Made by a program: the position numbers and the translations under genes | Notes under the pieces: generated by a model | The model's database searches: none | What the model was told of the DNA's origin: nothing | Seen by the model: only the letters and a program-made list of their open reading frames with translations | Shown here: piece by piece, positions 26,609-33,556 of the stretch | Numbering within the stretch: position 1 is the stretch's first letter | Layout of the letters: each line of letters opens with the position of its first letter | Source: Shimia isoporae | Lineage (GTDB): Bacteria > Pseudomonadota > Alphaproteobacteria > Rhodobacterales > Rhodobacteraceae | Direction of reading: 5' to 3' | DNA: 64,000 bases | Assembly (NCBI RefSeq): GCF_004346865.1 | Contig: NZ_SMGR01000001.1 | Span: forward strand, 1,736,001 to 1,800,000

Positions 26609-27972
26609 TGATGTTCCGGTTCCTTCTTCCAATTGCATTAGCCTTGTCCGCTTGCGGCCCCGTCCAGCACTCGAGCACACCCACGCGAGCAGCAATCAGC
26701 GATACCACGCTGCCTCCTGTCAAAAGCTTTGCGACACCGCGCCCAACACCGCCCGCAAGATCAAACCGCGAAATCACCCGGGATTTTCTCGACCTGAGTT
26801 TCGCCCTCGAAAGTGGACGTGCCCTGCCCTATTTCACGCGCTTTGAGGGCCCCATCACCGTGCGTGTCACCGGCAAACCGCCAGCCAACTTGATGGCCGA
26901 TCTGAACAGCCTTCTTACCCGTCTGCGCAACGAAGCCCGGATCAACATCAAACTGACCAACAGCGCGGACGCCAATATCACAATCGAGGCAGTTACCCGC
27001 CGCGACATACGCCGGACGCTGCCGCAAGCCGCATGTTTCGTCGTTCCCAACATCACAGCTCTGCGTGAATACAAAGGCGCACGGCGCAGCGGCGCCGCCA
27101 ACTGGGCGGATCTGCAAAAGCGCGAGAAGATCGCGATTTTCGTTCCCAACGACACCACCCCCCAGGAAACGCGCGATTGCCTGCATGAAGAACTGGCACA
27201 AGCGCTTGGTCCACTCAACGACCTCTACCGACTGCCCGACAGCGTATTTAACGACGATGATGTTCATGCGGTTCTGACCGGTTTCGACATGACCGTGCTG
27301 CGCGCGTACTACGATCCATCCCTCAAGAGCGGCATGACGCGCGAAGAAGTTGCTGCCCGACTTCCTGCGATCTTGGCGCGCATCAATCCGCGCGGCGAAC
27401 GCTTGTCTCCAAGATATCTCAAGGCGACACCACGTACCTGGATCGACGCAATTCAGGTTGCACTTGGCCCCGGCACCAGCGCCGATGGCCGGCGCCGCGC
27501 CGCCACCCGTGCCCTGCAAATTGCACTTCAAGAAGGCTGGGAAGATCATCGCCTTGGGTTTTCCCACTACGCGCTTGGCCGCATAATGCTGCCCAGCGAC
27601 GTAAATACGGCGCACACTCACTTTCTGTATGCAGATCAGGTTTTTGCCCGCTTCCCAAATTATGGCCCACATCGGGCCCATGTTTCCGTGCGGCTGGCGG
27701 CTCATGCCGTTGCCTCGGGCCGTGGACAAGAAGCCATAAACCTGACCTCCCCGCATCTTGCGACTGCCGCGCGCTATGAAAACGCTGTCTTGCTTTCCAA
27801 CCTCATGCTTCTTCAAGCAGAAGCGCTGGAACTCGAAGGACGCCAGCAAGAGGCCGGAGAGCTGCGACTGGACAGTCTCGGCTGGGCGCGATACGGGTTC
27901 GGACCGGACTGGGCCGTGCGTGAAAAATTGCGCGACATCTCTTCGCTCAGCCCGCTGAAAGGGAGCTCGTAA
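26608..27972 (+). CDS. DUF2927 domain lipoprotein
   Basis: 454 aa from MMFRFLLPIALALSAC, with a lipobox LSAC. Residues about 45-260 match the DUF2927 pattern: 'RDFLDLSFALESGRALPYFTRFEGPITVRVTG', 'CFVVPNITALREYK', and 'DCLHEELAQALGPLNDLY', the last resembling the HExxQ-type zinc-site neighbourhood of secreted proteases. A helical C-terminal part (about 290-440) looks like TPR-type repeats. It sits inside the MoxR-vWA cluster and is a plausible client or partner. Function is unproven. Confidence 0.78.
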   Translation: MMFRFLLPIALALSACGPVQHSSTPTRAAISDTTLPPVKSFATPRPTPPARSNREITRDFLDLSFALESGRALPYFTRFEGPITVRVTGKPPANLMADLNSLLTRLRNEARINIKLTNSADANITIEAVTRRDIRRTLPQAACFVVPNITALREYKGARRSGAANWADLQKREKIAIFVPNDTTPQETRDCLHEELAQALGPLNDLYRLPDSVFNDDDVHAVLTGFDMTVLRAYYDPSLKSGMTREEVAARLPAILARINPRGERLSPRYLKATPRTWIDAIQVALGPGTSADGRRRAATRALQIALQEGWEDHRLGFSHYALGRIMLPSDVNTAHTHFLYADQVFARFPNYGPHRAHVSVRLAAHAVASGRGQEAINLTSPHLATAARYENAVLLSNLMLLQAEALELEGRQQEAGELRLDSLGWARYGFGPDWAVREKLRDISSLSPLKGSS

Positions 27973-27978
27973 GAAACC

Positions 27979-28146
27979 ATGATCGTAATTCTGGGAGCCA
28001 TCGTCGGGGCAATCTCTGGCGGTTTTCTAGCCAAAAGACGTGGCGGCAAAAGACTGGATATTCTGCAATATGCAGTGATTTACGCCATGATTTTTGCCAT
28101 CCTCGGGCTGTTCGCAACGCTCACGATCCACCGTCTGTCTATCTGA
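27979..28146 (+). CDS. 55-aa membrane peptide in the MoxR-vWA cluster
   Basis: Too short for most gene callers: MIVILGAIVGAISGGFLAKRRGGKRLDILQYAVIYAMIFAILGLFATLTIHRLSI. Two hydrophobic helices flank a basic KRRGGKR loop, an apparent hairpin with the positive loop in the cytoplasm. It starts 7 nt after the DUF2927 gene and ends 3 nt before the vWA gene, so the tight packing and membrane character argue it is real. It could anchor the vWA protein. Function inferred only. Confidence 0.7.
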   Translation: MIVILGAIVGAISGGFLAKRRGGKRLDILQYAVIYAMIFAILGLFATLTIHRLSI

Positions 28147-28149
28147 TCC

Positions 28150-29334
28150 ATGTTTCTACGCTTCTTTGAAAACCTCCGTGCCGCTCGCGTGCCCGTTTCG
28201 CTGCGGGAATTTCTCGGCTTTCTGGAGGCGCTCAAAGCAGGTCTGTCGACATATGACATCGACGCCTTCTACTACCTCGGTCGCACGATCATGGTCAAAG
28301 ACGAGCGCAATATCGACAAGTACGATCGCGCATTTGCCATGACATTTGACGGCCTCGCGGAAATCTCCGCTCAGGATGTGCTGGACGCGGTCGACATACC
28401 TGAAGAATGGCTTCGCAAAATGGCGGAGAAACACCTCAGCGCTGAGGAAATGGCAGAGATCGAAGCGCTTGGAGGCTTTGACAAGCTGATGGAGACGCTC
28501 AAAGAGCGCCTCAAGGAGCAAGAAGGTCGTCACCAGGGTGGCAACAAGTGGATCGGCACCGCCGGCACCTCTCCGTTCGGCGCCTACGGCTACAATCCGG
28601 AAGGTGTCCGCATCGGCCAAAAAGAAAGCAGGCACCAAAAAGCCACCAAAGTCTGGGACAAACGGGAATTCCGCAATTTGGACGACGGCGTGGAGCTCGG
28701 CACCCGCAATATCAAGGTCGCCCTCAAACGTTTGCGCCGCTGGGCACGCGAAGGGGCCGCAGAAGAACTGGATTTGTCCGGTACAATTCGCTCCACTGCG
28801 GAAAACGGCTATCTTGACGTGAAAACCCGCCCGGAGCGTCACAATGCTGTGAAAGTTCTCCTCTTTCTTGATGTTGGCGGCTCAATGGACCCTCACGTTA
28901 AAGTTGTAGAAGAACTCTTTTCAGCAGCTCGCGCCGAATTTAAACATCTCGAGTATTATTACTTCCACAATTGCCTCTATGAAGGTGTTTGGCGCGACAA
29001 CAAACGCCGCTGGAACGACCAGACTTCCACGCACGAAGTGATGCGCACCTACGGCCCGGACTACAAATGCATCTTTGTTGGGGACGCGTCGATGTCGCCT
29101 TACGAAATCGCTTATGCGGGCGGCGCCAACGAACACTGGAATGCGGAGCCGGGTCAGATTTGGCTCGAACGTGCTCGGGAACAGTGGAGCTCAAACCTCT
29201 GGATCAACCCAACACCAGAGAGCCATTGGCAATACACGCATTCGATTCAGATGATCCGCGAGATTTTCGAAAACCGCATGGTGCCAATGACATTGGCAGG
29301 CCTCGAACAAGGCATGCGAGAGCTGGTGCGCTAG
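28150..29334 (+). CDS. vWA domain protein (CoxE-like, MoxR partner)
   Basis: 394 aa. N-terminal half: 'MFLRFFENLRAARVPVSLREFLGFLEALKAGL' followed by a low-complexity helical region. The vWA domain (from about residue 230) has a modified MIDAS, 'VLLFLDVGGSMD' (DxGxS in place of DxSxS), and 'EYYYFHNCLYEGVW'. These pair with MoxR ATPases. It is the last gene of the cluster; its 3' end overlaps the convergent membrane gene by 4 nt. Confidence 0.85.
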   Translation: MFLRFFENLRAARVPVSLREFLGFLEALKAGLSTYDIDAFYYLGRTIMVKDERNIDKYDRAFAMTFDGLAEISAQDVLDAVDIPEEWLRKMAEKHLSAEEMAEIEALGGFDKLMETLKERLKEQEGRHQGGNKWIGTAGTSPFGAYGYNPEGVRIGQKESRHQKATKVWDKREFRNLDDGVELGTRNIKVALKRLRRWAREGAAEELDLSGTIRSTAENGYLDVKTRPERHNAVKVLLFLDVGGSMDPHVKVVEELFSAARAEFKHLEYYYFHNCLYEGVWRDNKRRWNDQTSTHEVMRTYGPDYKCIFVGDASMSPYEIAYAGGANEHWNAEPGQIWLERAREQWSSNLWINPTPESHWQYTHSIQMIREIFENRMVPMTLAGLEQGMRELVR

Positions 29335-29792
29335 ATCCCGCGGGAACTTTGCCCGAATACGGCGCGACTCCCGGATACATCCTTGAAAAAGCACACTATA
29401 ATTCCTGTGATCCCCGCTACTGTGCCAAGCGACATGGCCACGGACCACAGCGCGATTGTCATTCTCTGAGCCGTCGCGAGTTTCATGTCTGACATCATAA
29501 CGGCTTTGGCGGAAAGTTCGCCCGCACCGAAACCGACAACCACAAGAGTCAAAAAAATCAGCAACCCCTGCTGAAAGCCCAGAGGCCGATCAACCCATTT
29601 GGGACGCAATCCTTTGAAGATAAGTGCACAGCCGGACAACGTCAGCAAAAGGTAAAAAATCGTGGCATGAGGCAGCGCCCCGATGGACAAACGCGCCAAC
29701 AAACCCGGCATCGTGACCAAAACCATGAGGGCAGAAAACCCACCCAAAGCCCGCAGCATCCCCCGATAGCTGAGATAGATCCAAAAGTGCAT
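29331..29792 (-). CDS. Membrane protein of unknown function
   Basis: 153 aa with four predicted TM helices (e.g. 'ALMVLVTMPGLLARL', 'FYLLLTLSGCALIF', 'LLIFLTLVVVGFGAG', 'VAMSLGTVAGITGIIVCFF'). No named domain and no operon partner. An AT-rich region (ATTAATTAA) upstream looks like its promoter. Confidence 0.65.
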   Translation of the reverse strand: MHFWIYLSYRGMLRALGGFSALMVLVTMPGLLARLSIGALPHATIFYLLLTLSGCALIFKGLRPKWVDRPLGFQQGLLIFLTLVVVGFGAGELSAKAVMMSDMKLATAQRMTIALWSVAMSLGTVAGITGIIVCFFKDVSGSRAVFGQSSRGI

Positions 29793-29960
29793 ATTAATTA
29801 ACCTATCTACTAGAAATAGAAATTGAGTTCTTAATTTTCATCTTCCGCCCAATTACGTCCGAACTGGGGCAGTATCGGGAAAAATACCTGCCACCGTCGC
29901 GGGAAAAGGTCCAGTCTTATCACAGCATCCGGTATTGTTCTTTTTTTGAAGCCAACCATA

Positions 29961-29976
29961 TTGATCACATGATCAA
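29961..29976. promoter_or_regulatory. Palindrome straddling the M48 protease start codon
   Basis: TTGATCA (29961-29967), CA, TGATCAA (29970-29976): seven-base perfect arms with the ATG inside. The six-base core gap rules out a classic FNR box (TTGAT-N4-ATCAA). No Shine-Dalgarno is seen upstream of the ATG. Could be a repressor site or coincidence. Confidence 0.25.
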
Positions 29977-30661
29977 ATTCGCGCCTATTCTCATTGCCTT
30001 ACTCTACGGTGTTCTGATGGTCCGCTTTTCGGCGTGGCGTACTGCGCGATCGCTGGACGACAACTCAACCACGTTGGATGATCCGCATCTGAACAGGCTG
30101 ATCAACAAGATGGCGAATGCCCTCGACCTGCCCCGCATCAAAGTCCATGTCTACGAAATTGAGCCGATCAACGGACTTGCGGCTCCGGATGGCCGCATTT
30201 TCCTAACTCGCGGTTTTATCGACCGCTACGAGGCCGGTCAGGTCACGCCGTCGGAACTGGCTTCAGTCATTGCCCACGAGCTTGGGCACGTGGCTTTGGG
30301 CCACACGCGCCGCCGCATGATTGATTTCTCGGGACAGAATGCGGTTCGTACAGCACTGGCGATGGTGTTGAACCGTTTCCTACCCGGTGTTGGGTTGATC
30401 ATCGCCAATTCCGTCATGAGTCTGCTCATGGCCCGCCTGTCGCGCGTGGACGAATACGAAGCGGATGCATACGCCTCCGCCCTGCTTGTCAAATCCGGCA
30501 TCGGAACCAGCGCCCAGAAGAGTCTGTTGGAACGCCTGCCTCACATCACGGGGGCGCATGGCGCAACAACACCGGCGTGGCTGTTGAGCCACCCGAAACC
30601 TGAGGAGCGGGTCAAGGCAATTGAAAAGCTGGAAAACGACTGGGGAATTGCATCAAACTAG
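29969..30661 (+). CDS. M48 family zinc metallopeptidase
   Basis: 230 aa. One N-terminal TM helix (about residues 3-20), then a peptidase domain with 'VIAHELGHVALGHTRRR' (HExxH zinc site, about residue 95) and the third ligand region 'VDEYEADAYASALL' (about residue 155). HtpX/Oma1-like membrane proteases of this kind handle misfolded or unstable proteins. No ribosome site is visible, so the start codon is less certain than usual. Confidence 0.85.
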   Translation: MIKFAPILIALLYGVLMVRFSAWRTARSLDDNSTTLDDPHLNRLINKMANALDLPRIKVHVYEIEPINGLAAPDGRIFLTRGFIDRYEAGQVTPSELASVIAHELGHVALGHTRRRMIDFSGQNAVRTALAMVLNRFLPGVGLIIANSVMSLLMARLSRVDEYEADAYASALLVKSGIGTSAQKSLLERLPHITGAHGATTPAWLLSHPKPEERVKAIEKLENDWGIASN

Positions 30662-30691
30662 GTCGAAGTTCAGGCGTCATGGTCGGTTCAT

Positions 30692-31231
30692 CTAACCAAC
30701 CGCCTTCGCCAGTCTTGGCAATCGCGCTTTCTTTAGCAAACTTCGCATAGCCCATTCTCGGCCACTCAGACGCTCCGCTTCTTGGCGAACCTTCTCGCAC
30801 ACGGATTCCACAGCAAGCGGGTTTTCAAGCCAAATCCTATGAAGCAAGCCGTCAGGTTCCATCCGCTCGAGCCCTTCTTCGGCCAACAAATGCCTTGGAA
30901 AGTCTTTGGCATTCACCGTTACGATAGCGTCGGCTGATCCGCTGACCGCGGCGGCCAAAACGTGTACGTCATTGGCGTCTGGCAAGTAAAGCCGGTCTTC
31001 AAGCGAAGGATTCCAGGTAACTTCCGCCTTTGGCCAAGCAGCCTGAACCAGCGCGATCTCGCCCCGTGCCTGCGCTTCTCCAGTCGGGCCGATTTTTCGT
31101 GCTGCCCGCGCCCATTCTTCCAGAATGCGTGCCGACCATTGCGGTTCAAACGCGCCTGTCTTGGCCACGCCCAACAGAACTTCCCGCATCACCGTCGGAT
31201 ACAGAACACAGGTATCAAGCAACAGCCTCAC
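30692..31231 (-). CDS. PIN domain protein (putative ribonuclease)
   Basis: 179 aa from GTG (VRLLLDTCVLYP), overlapping the upstream gene's TGA as GTGA, so translation is coupled; the longer frame to 31405 lies inside that gene. PIN acidic residues are visible: Asp in 'LLLDTCVLYP', Asp in 'PDANDVHVLAAA', and 'SGSADAIVTVNAKDF'. PIN proteins are RNases, often toxins, but no antitoxin-sized ORF is adjacent. It is paired with an rRNA methyltransferase, which hints at RNA metabolism. Confidence 0.72.
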   Translation of the reverse strand: MRLLLDTCVLYPTVMREVLLGVAKTGAFEPQWSARILEEWARAARKIGPTGEAQARGEIALVQAAWPKAEVTWNPSLEDRLYLPDANDVHVLAAAVSGSADAIVTVNAKDFPRHLLAEEGLERMEPDGLLHRIWLENPLAVESVCEKVRQEAERLSGREWAMRSLLKKARLPRLAKAVG

Positions 31232-32427
31232 AGCCGGAAAAACAGCGACTTGAGATAACCGCTTTCTGCAAGTTGCGGCATCAGCGGATGATCCGGACCG
31301 GCATAACCGGTGTGGATCAATTGAGCCTGCCGCCCTGCCCGTCCGATGCCGCGCAAGCTTGCGCCGCGGAACCGCGTCACATCCGCCGCATGGGAACAGG
31401 AACAAAGTCCCAAATACCCGCCTTCGGTCACCAAGGGCGCCGCCAATCGCGCAACCCGCTCATACGCGCGCAGACCTTTTTCCAACGCGGGCTTGCTCGG
31501 TGCGAACGCGGGAGGGTCGCAGATCACAACGTCAAATCGCGCTCCTTCCTCATTCAAGGCGGTCAAAACATCAAAAGCATCGCCCTTGCGAGTGGAGAAC
31601 CGATCTTCGACACCGGCGGCCGCCGCACCGGAAAAAGCCAATTCCAAAGCGGCTGCAGAACCGTCTACCGCGGTCGCTTCTGCCGCGCCCCCAGCCAAAG
31701 CTGCAAGACTGAAGCCCCCAACATGGCTAAAAACATCGAGCACCTTTGCATCTTTGCAAAGCGACGCGGCAAACCCGTGGTTTGGTCTTTGGTCATAGAA
31801 CAGCCCGGTCTTCTGTCCGCCGGTCAAATCCGCCATATAGGTCGCGCCGTTCATCACAACCGGCACAGGTGCCGCCGGAGCTGTGCCAATCAGTACAGCG
31901 CTGTCTTCCTCCAGACCTTCCAATCCCCGCGCACGTCCCGAGCCGTTCTTGATCACATTGGAAACACCTGTGACCTCGACCAGAGCTGCCACCATCGGTT
32001 CAAGCAACGCGTCGGCCCATGCCGCGTTGGGCTGCACCACAGCTGTCGCGCCAAACCGGTCCACAACCACCCCAGGCAGCCCATCCGCCTCAGCATGGAT
32101 CAACCGATAAAACGGCGTTTCGTATAGCCGTTCCCGCATTTGCAATGCTTTTGTAAATTTCGCGGCAAACCAAGTCTGATCAATCGACGCACCGACGTTC
32201 CGGTCCAGCATTCGGCAGAAAATCCGGCTTTTGCTATTTGTCGCGACGAGGCCCATTGGCTGCCGTTTGTCGTCTTCCAGAACGGCCAACGTGCCGGGGG
32301 CCAACCCCTTGGTACGTCGGTCAGTCACCAGTTCATTGTCATAAACCCACGGGAAACCATGACGGATCGCGCGGGCATTGGCTTTGGGTTTAAGGCGCAC
32401 AACAGGCAAAGAGGACGGCATATTCAT
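31228..32427 (-). CDS. Class I SAM-dependent rRNA methyltransferase (RlmI-like)
   Basis: 399 aa. An N-terminal PUA domain ('AIRHGFPWVYDNELV', residues about 15-85) precedes a Rossmann methyltransferase: 'LDVFSHVGGFSLAALAGG' (SAM motif I), 'VDGSAAALELA', 'RFDVVICDPPAFAPSK' (motif IV, DPPxF), and 'LGLCSCSHAADV'. It resembles RlmI, which makes m5C1962 in 23S rRNA. Full length. Coupled to the PIN protein downstream. Confidence 0.85.
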   Translation of the reverse strand: MNMPSSLPVVRLKPKANARAIRHGFPWVYDNELVTDRRTKGLAPGTLAVLEDDKRQPMGLVATNSKSRIFCRMLDRNVGASIDQTWFAAKFTKALQMRERLYETPFYRLIHAEADGLPGVVVDRFGATAVVQPNAAWADALLEPMVAALVEVTGVSNVIKNGSGRARGLEGLEEDSAVLIGTAPAAPVPVVMNGATYMADLTGGQKTGLFYDQRPNHGFAASLCKDAKVLDVFSHVGGFSLAALAGGAAEATAVDGSAAALELAFSGAAAAGVEDRFSTRKGDAFDVLTALNEEGARFDVVICDPPAFAPSKPALEKGLRAYERVARLAAPLVTEGGYLGLCSCSHAADVTRFRGASLRGIGRAGRQAQLIHTGYAGPDHPLMPQLAESGYLKSLFFRL

Positions 32428-32469
32428 GCCGCCCTCCTAATCAATTATGCTGTCGCTGAAAAGGTCCGA

Positions 32470-33126
32470 TCAGAGCGGCTTCACCGCGGTCAGCGGTACG
32501 ACCTGCGCAGTCACGCCACCTTTGGGAGGCACAAAACCTGTCGCAGTGGTCATCTCTTCCAGAACGACGCGAGCGAGGTGTTGTGTAATGCGGTACTTCT
32601 GGGTCAGGCCCCGCGCCTCGGCTTGCAGAGCTTTCTCGCCGCCGTAGCCAACAAGGTTCGCATTGATTTCTTTCGGGCCTCGCAGAACGGCGCCGGTGAC
32701 CGGATCAGAGATGGTCATCACGAAATCGATCGAGTGAATACCGCCAACACTGTAGCGGGTTTTCTCGGTCAGGGCATGGAAGCGCTTGAGTTCGATGTTC
32801 ACCACAACCGGGATCTCGCCCTGCGCCAAACCGCCACCAAGCTCAACTGCATCTTCAAAGATCGCTTTGACTTGCTCGTAGCGGTTACCATAAGCGTCAC
32901 CGCGCCAGACGATGTCCCCGCCCGGGTAATAGCTGTTGCGCTCGGACACAGTCAGGGTCGTGGGCACAGCCACGTTCATGCCAACCAGCTGGAACGACGG
33001 CGCCGGGGCCGTCACTTGTGACGGGGTGTTTTCATACGGTGCGTTCCGGGTCGCGGTATCTACCGAGCTGCATGCCGCCGCGCTCATTCCCAAAACCATC
33101 GCTGCAATCAGTCGAACACGTTTCAT
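32470..33126 (-). CDS. Lipoprotein of unknown function (Rhodobacterales DUF type)
   Basis: 218 aa from MKRVRLIAAMVLGMSAAAC, with GAGGAG upstream and a lipobox SAAAC. The mature protein has 'LTVSERNSYYPGGDIVWRGDAYGNRYEQVKAIFEDAVELG' and 'YSVGGIHSIDFVMTISDPVTGAVLRGPKEINANLVGYGG', suggesting a soluble periplasmic alpha/beta fold. I do not know its role. A CtrA-type site lies about 98 nt upstream. Confidence 0.75.
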   Translation of the reverse strand: MKRVRLIAAMVLGMSAAACSSVDTATRNAPYENTPSQVTAPAPSFQLVGMNVAVPTTLTVSERNSYYPGGDIVWRGDAYGNRYEQVKAIFEDAVELGGGLAQGEIPVVVNIELKRFHALTEKTRYSVGGIHSIDFVMTISDPVTGAVLRGPKEINANLVGYGGEKALQAEARGLTQKYRITQHLARVVLEEMTTATGFVPPKGGVTAQVVPLTAVKPL

Positions 33127-33223
33127 GTCCATCTCCTCGGGCCTTCGGCCTCTGCTGTCATGCAAGGAGAATCGCTTTGAAATGGGGCGGGAATGCGTCA
33201 CTGGCCGGACGATTCAGGGGAAT

Positions 33224-33239
33224 TTAACGCTTCGTTAAC
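33224..33239. promoter_or_regulatory. CtrA-type site TTAA-N7-TTAAC
   Basis: TTAACGCTTCGTTAAC (33224-33239) matches the alphaproteobacterial CtrA consensus TTAA-N7-TTAAC exactly. It lies upstream of the lipoprotein gene starting at 33126. It is also a partial inverted repeat (TTAACG-CTT-CGTTAA), so a hairpin end of the preceding gene is an alternative reading. Confidence 0.45.
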
Positions 33240-33261
33240 CCTAAAAACCCTTGTTTTGCTT

Positions 33262-33531
33262 TTAGTTGCGCTGGCGAGCGCGCCATCCTCCACGACGCTT
33301 GGGCGCCTGCATCTGGACCAAACCTTGCTCAAGAACGGCGCTCATCGGGTGGTCAGGCTCACTCCGCGCATAGGCGGAAATCAGCGTCGGAAGCGCATCC
33401 TTCGGGTCAATGTCTCCCCCAAGGCTCAACGCCCAGTCCAGGAAAATCGAACGGCACTCCGGAGCACCGATGCCTTCGATCTTGTAGCTTTCCGCGATCA
33501 AACCCTTCGGATCAAATCTGTCTTTGCCCAA
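33262..33531 (-). CDS. Small conserved-looking protein, unknown function
   Basis: 89 aa starting at TTG (MGKDRFDPKGLIAESY), chosen because GAGGAG sits 7 nt upstream; the longer frame to 33726 is within glnE. It reads 'GIGAPECRSIFLDWALSLGGDIDPKDALPTLISAYAR...HPMSAVLEQGL', a compact helical protein with a basic tail. No named family recognised. It follows glnE by 25 nt, so it is probably translated from the same transcript. Confidence 0.6.
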   Translation of the reverse strand: MGKDRFDPKGLIAESYKIEGIGAPECRSIFLDWALSLGGDIDPKDALPTLISAYARSEPDHPMSAVLEQGLVQMQAPKRRGGWRARQRN

Positions 33532-33556
33532 CTTCAGTCTCCTCGCCAGCCCCGGT

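Noticed and set aside
29961-29976. FNR/FnrL box at the M48 gene
   Set aside because: The core gap is six bases, not four as in TTGAT-N4-ATCAA.
31232-31405. N-terminal extension of the PIN gene
   Set aside because: It lies inside the RlmI-like coding sequence; the GTG start coupled to that gene's stop is more natural.
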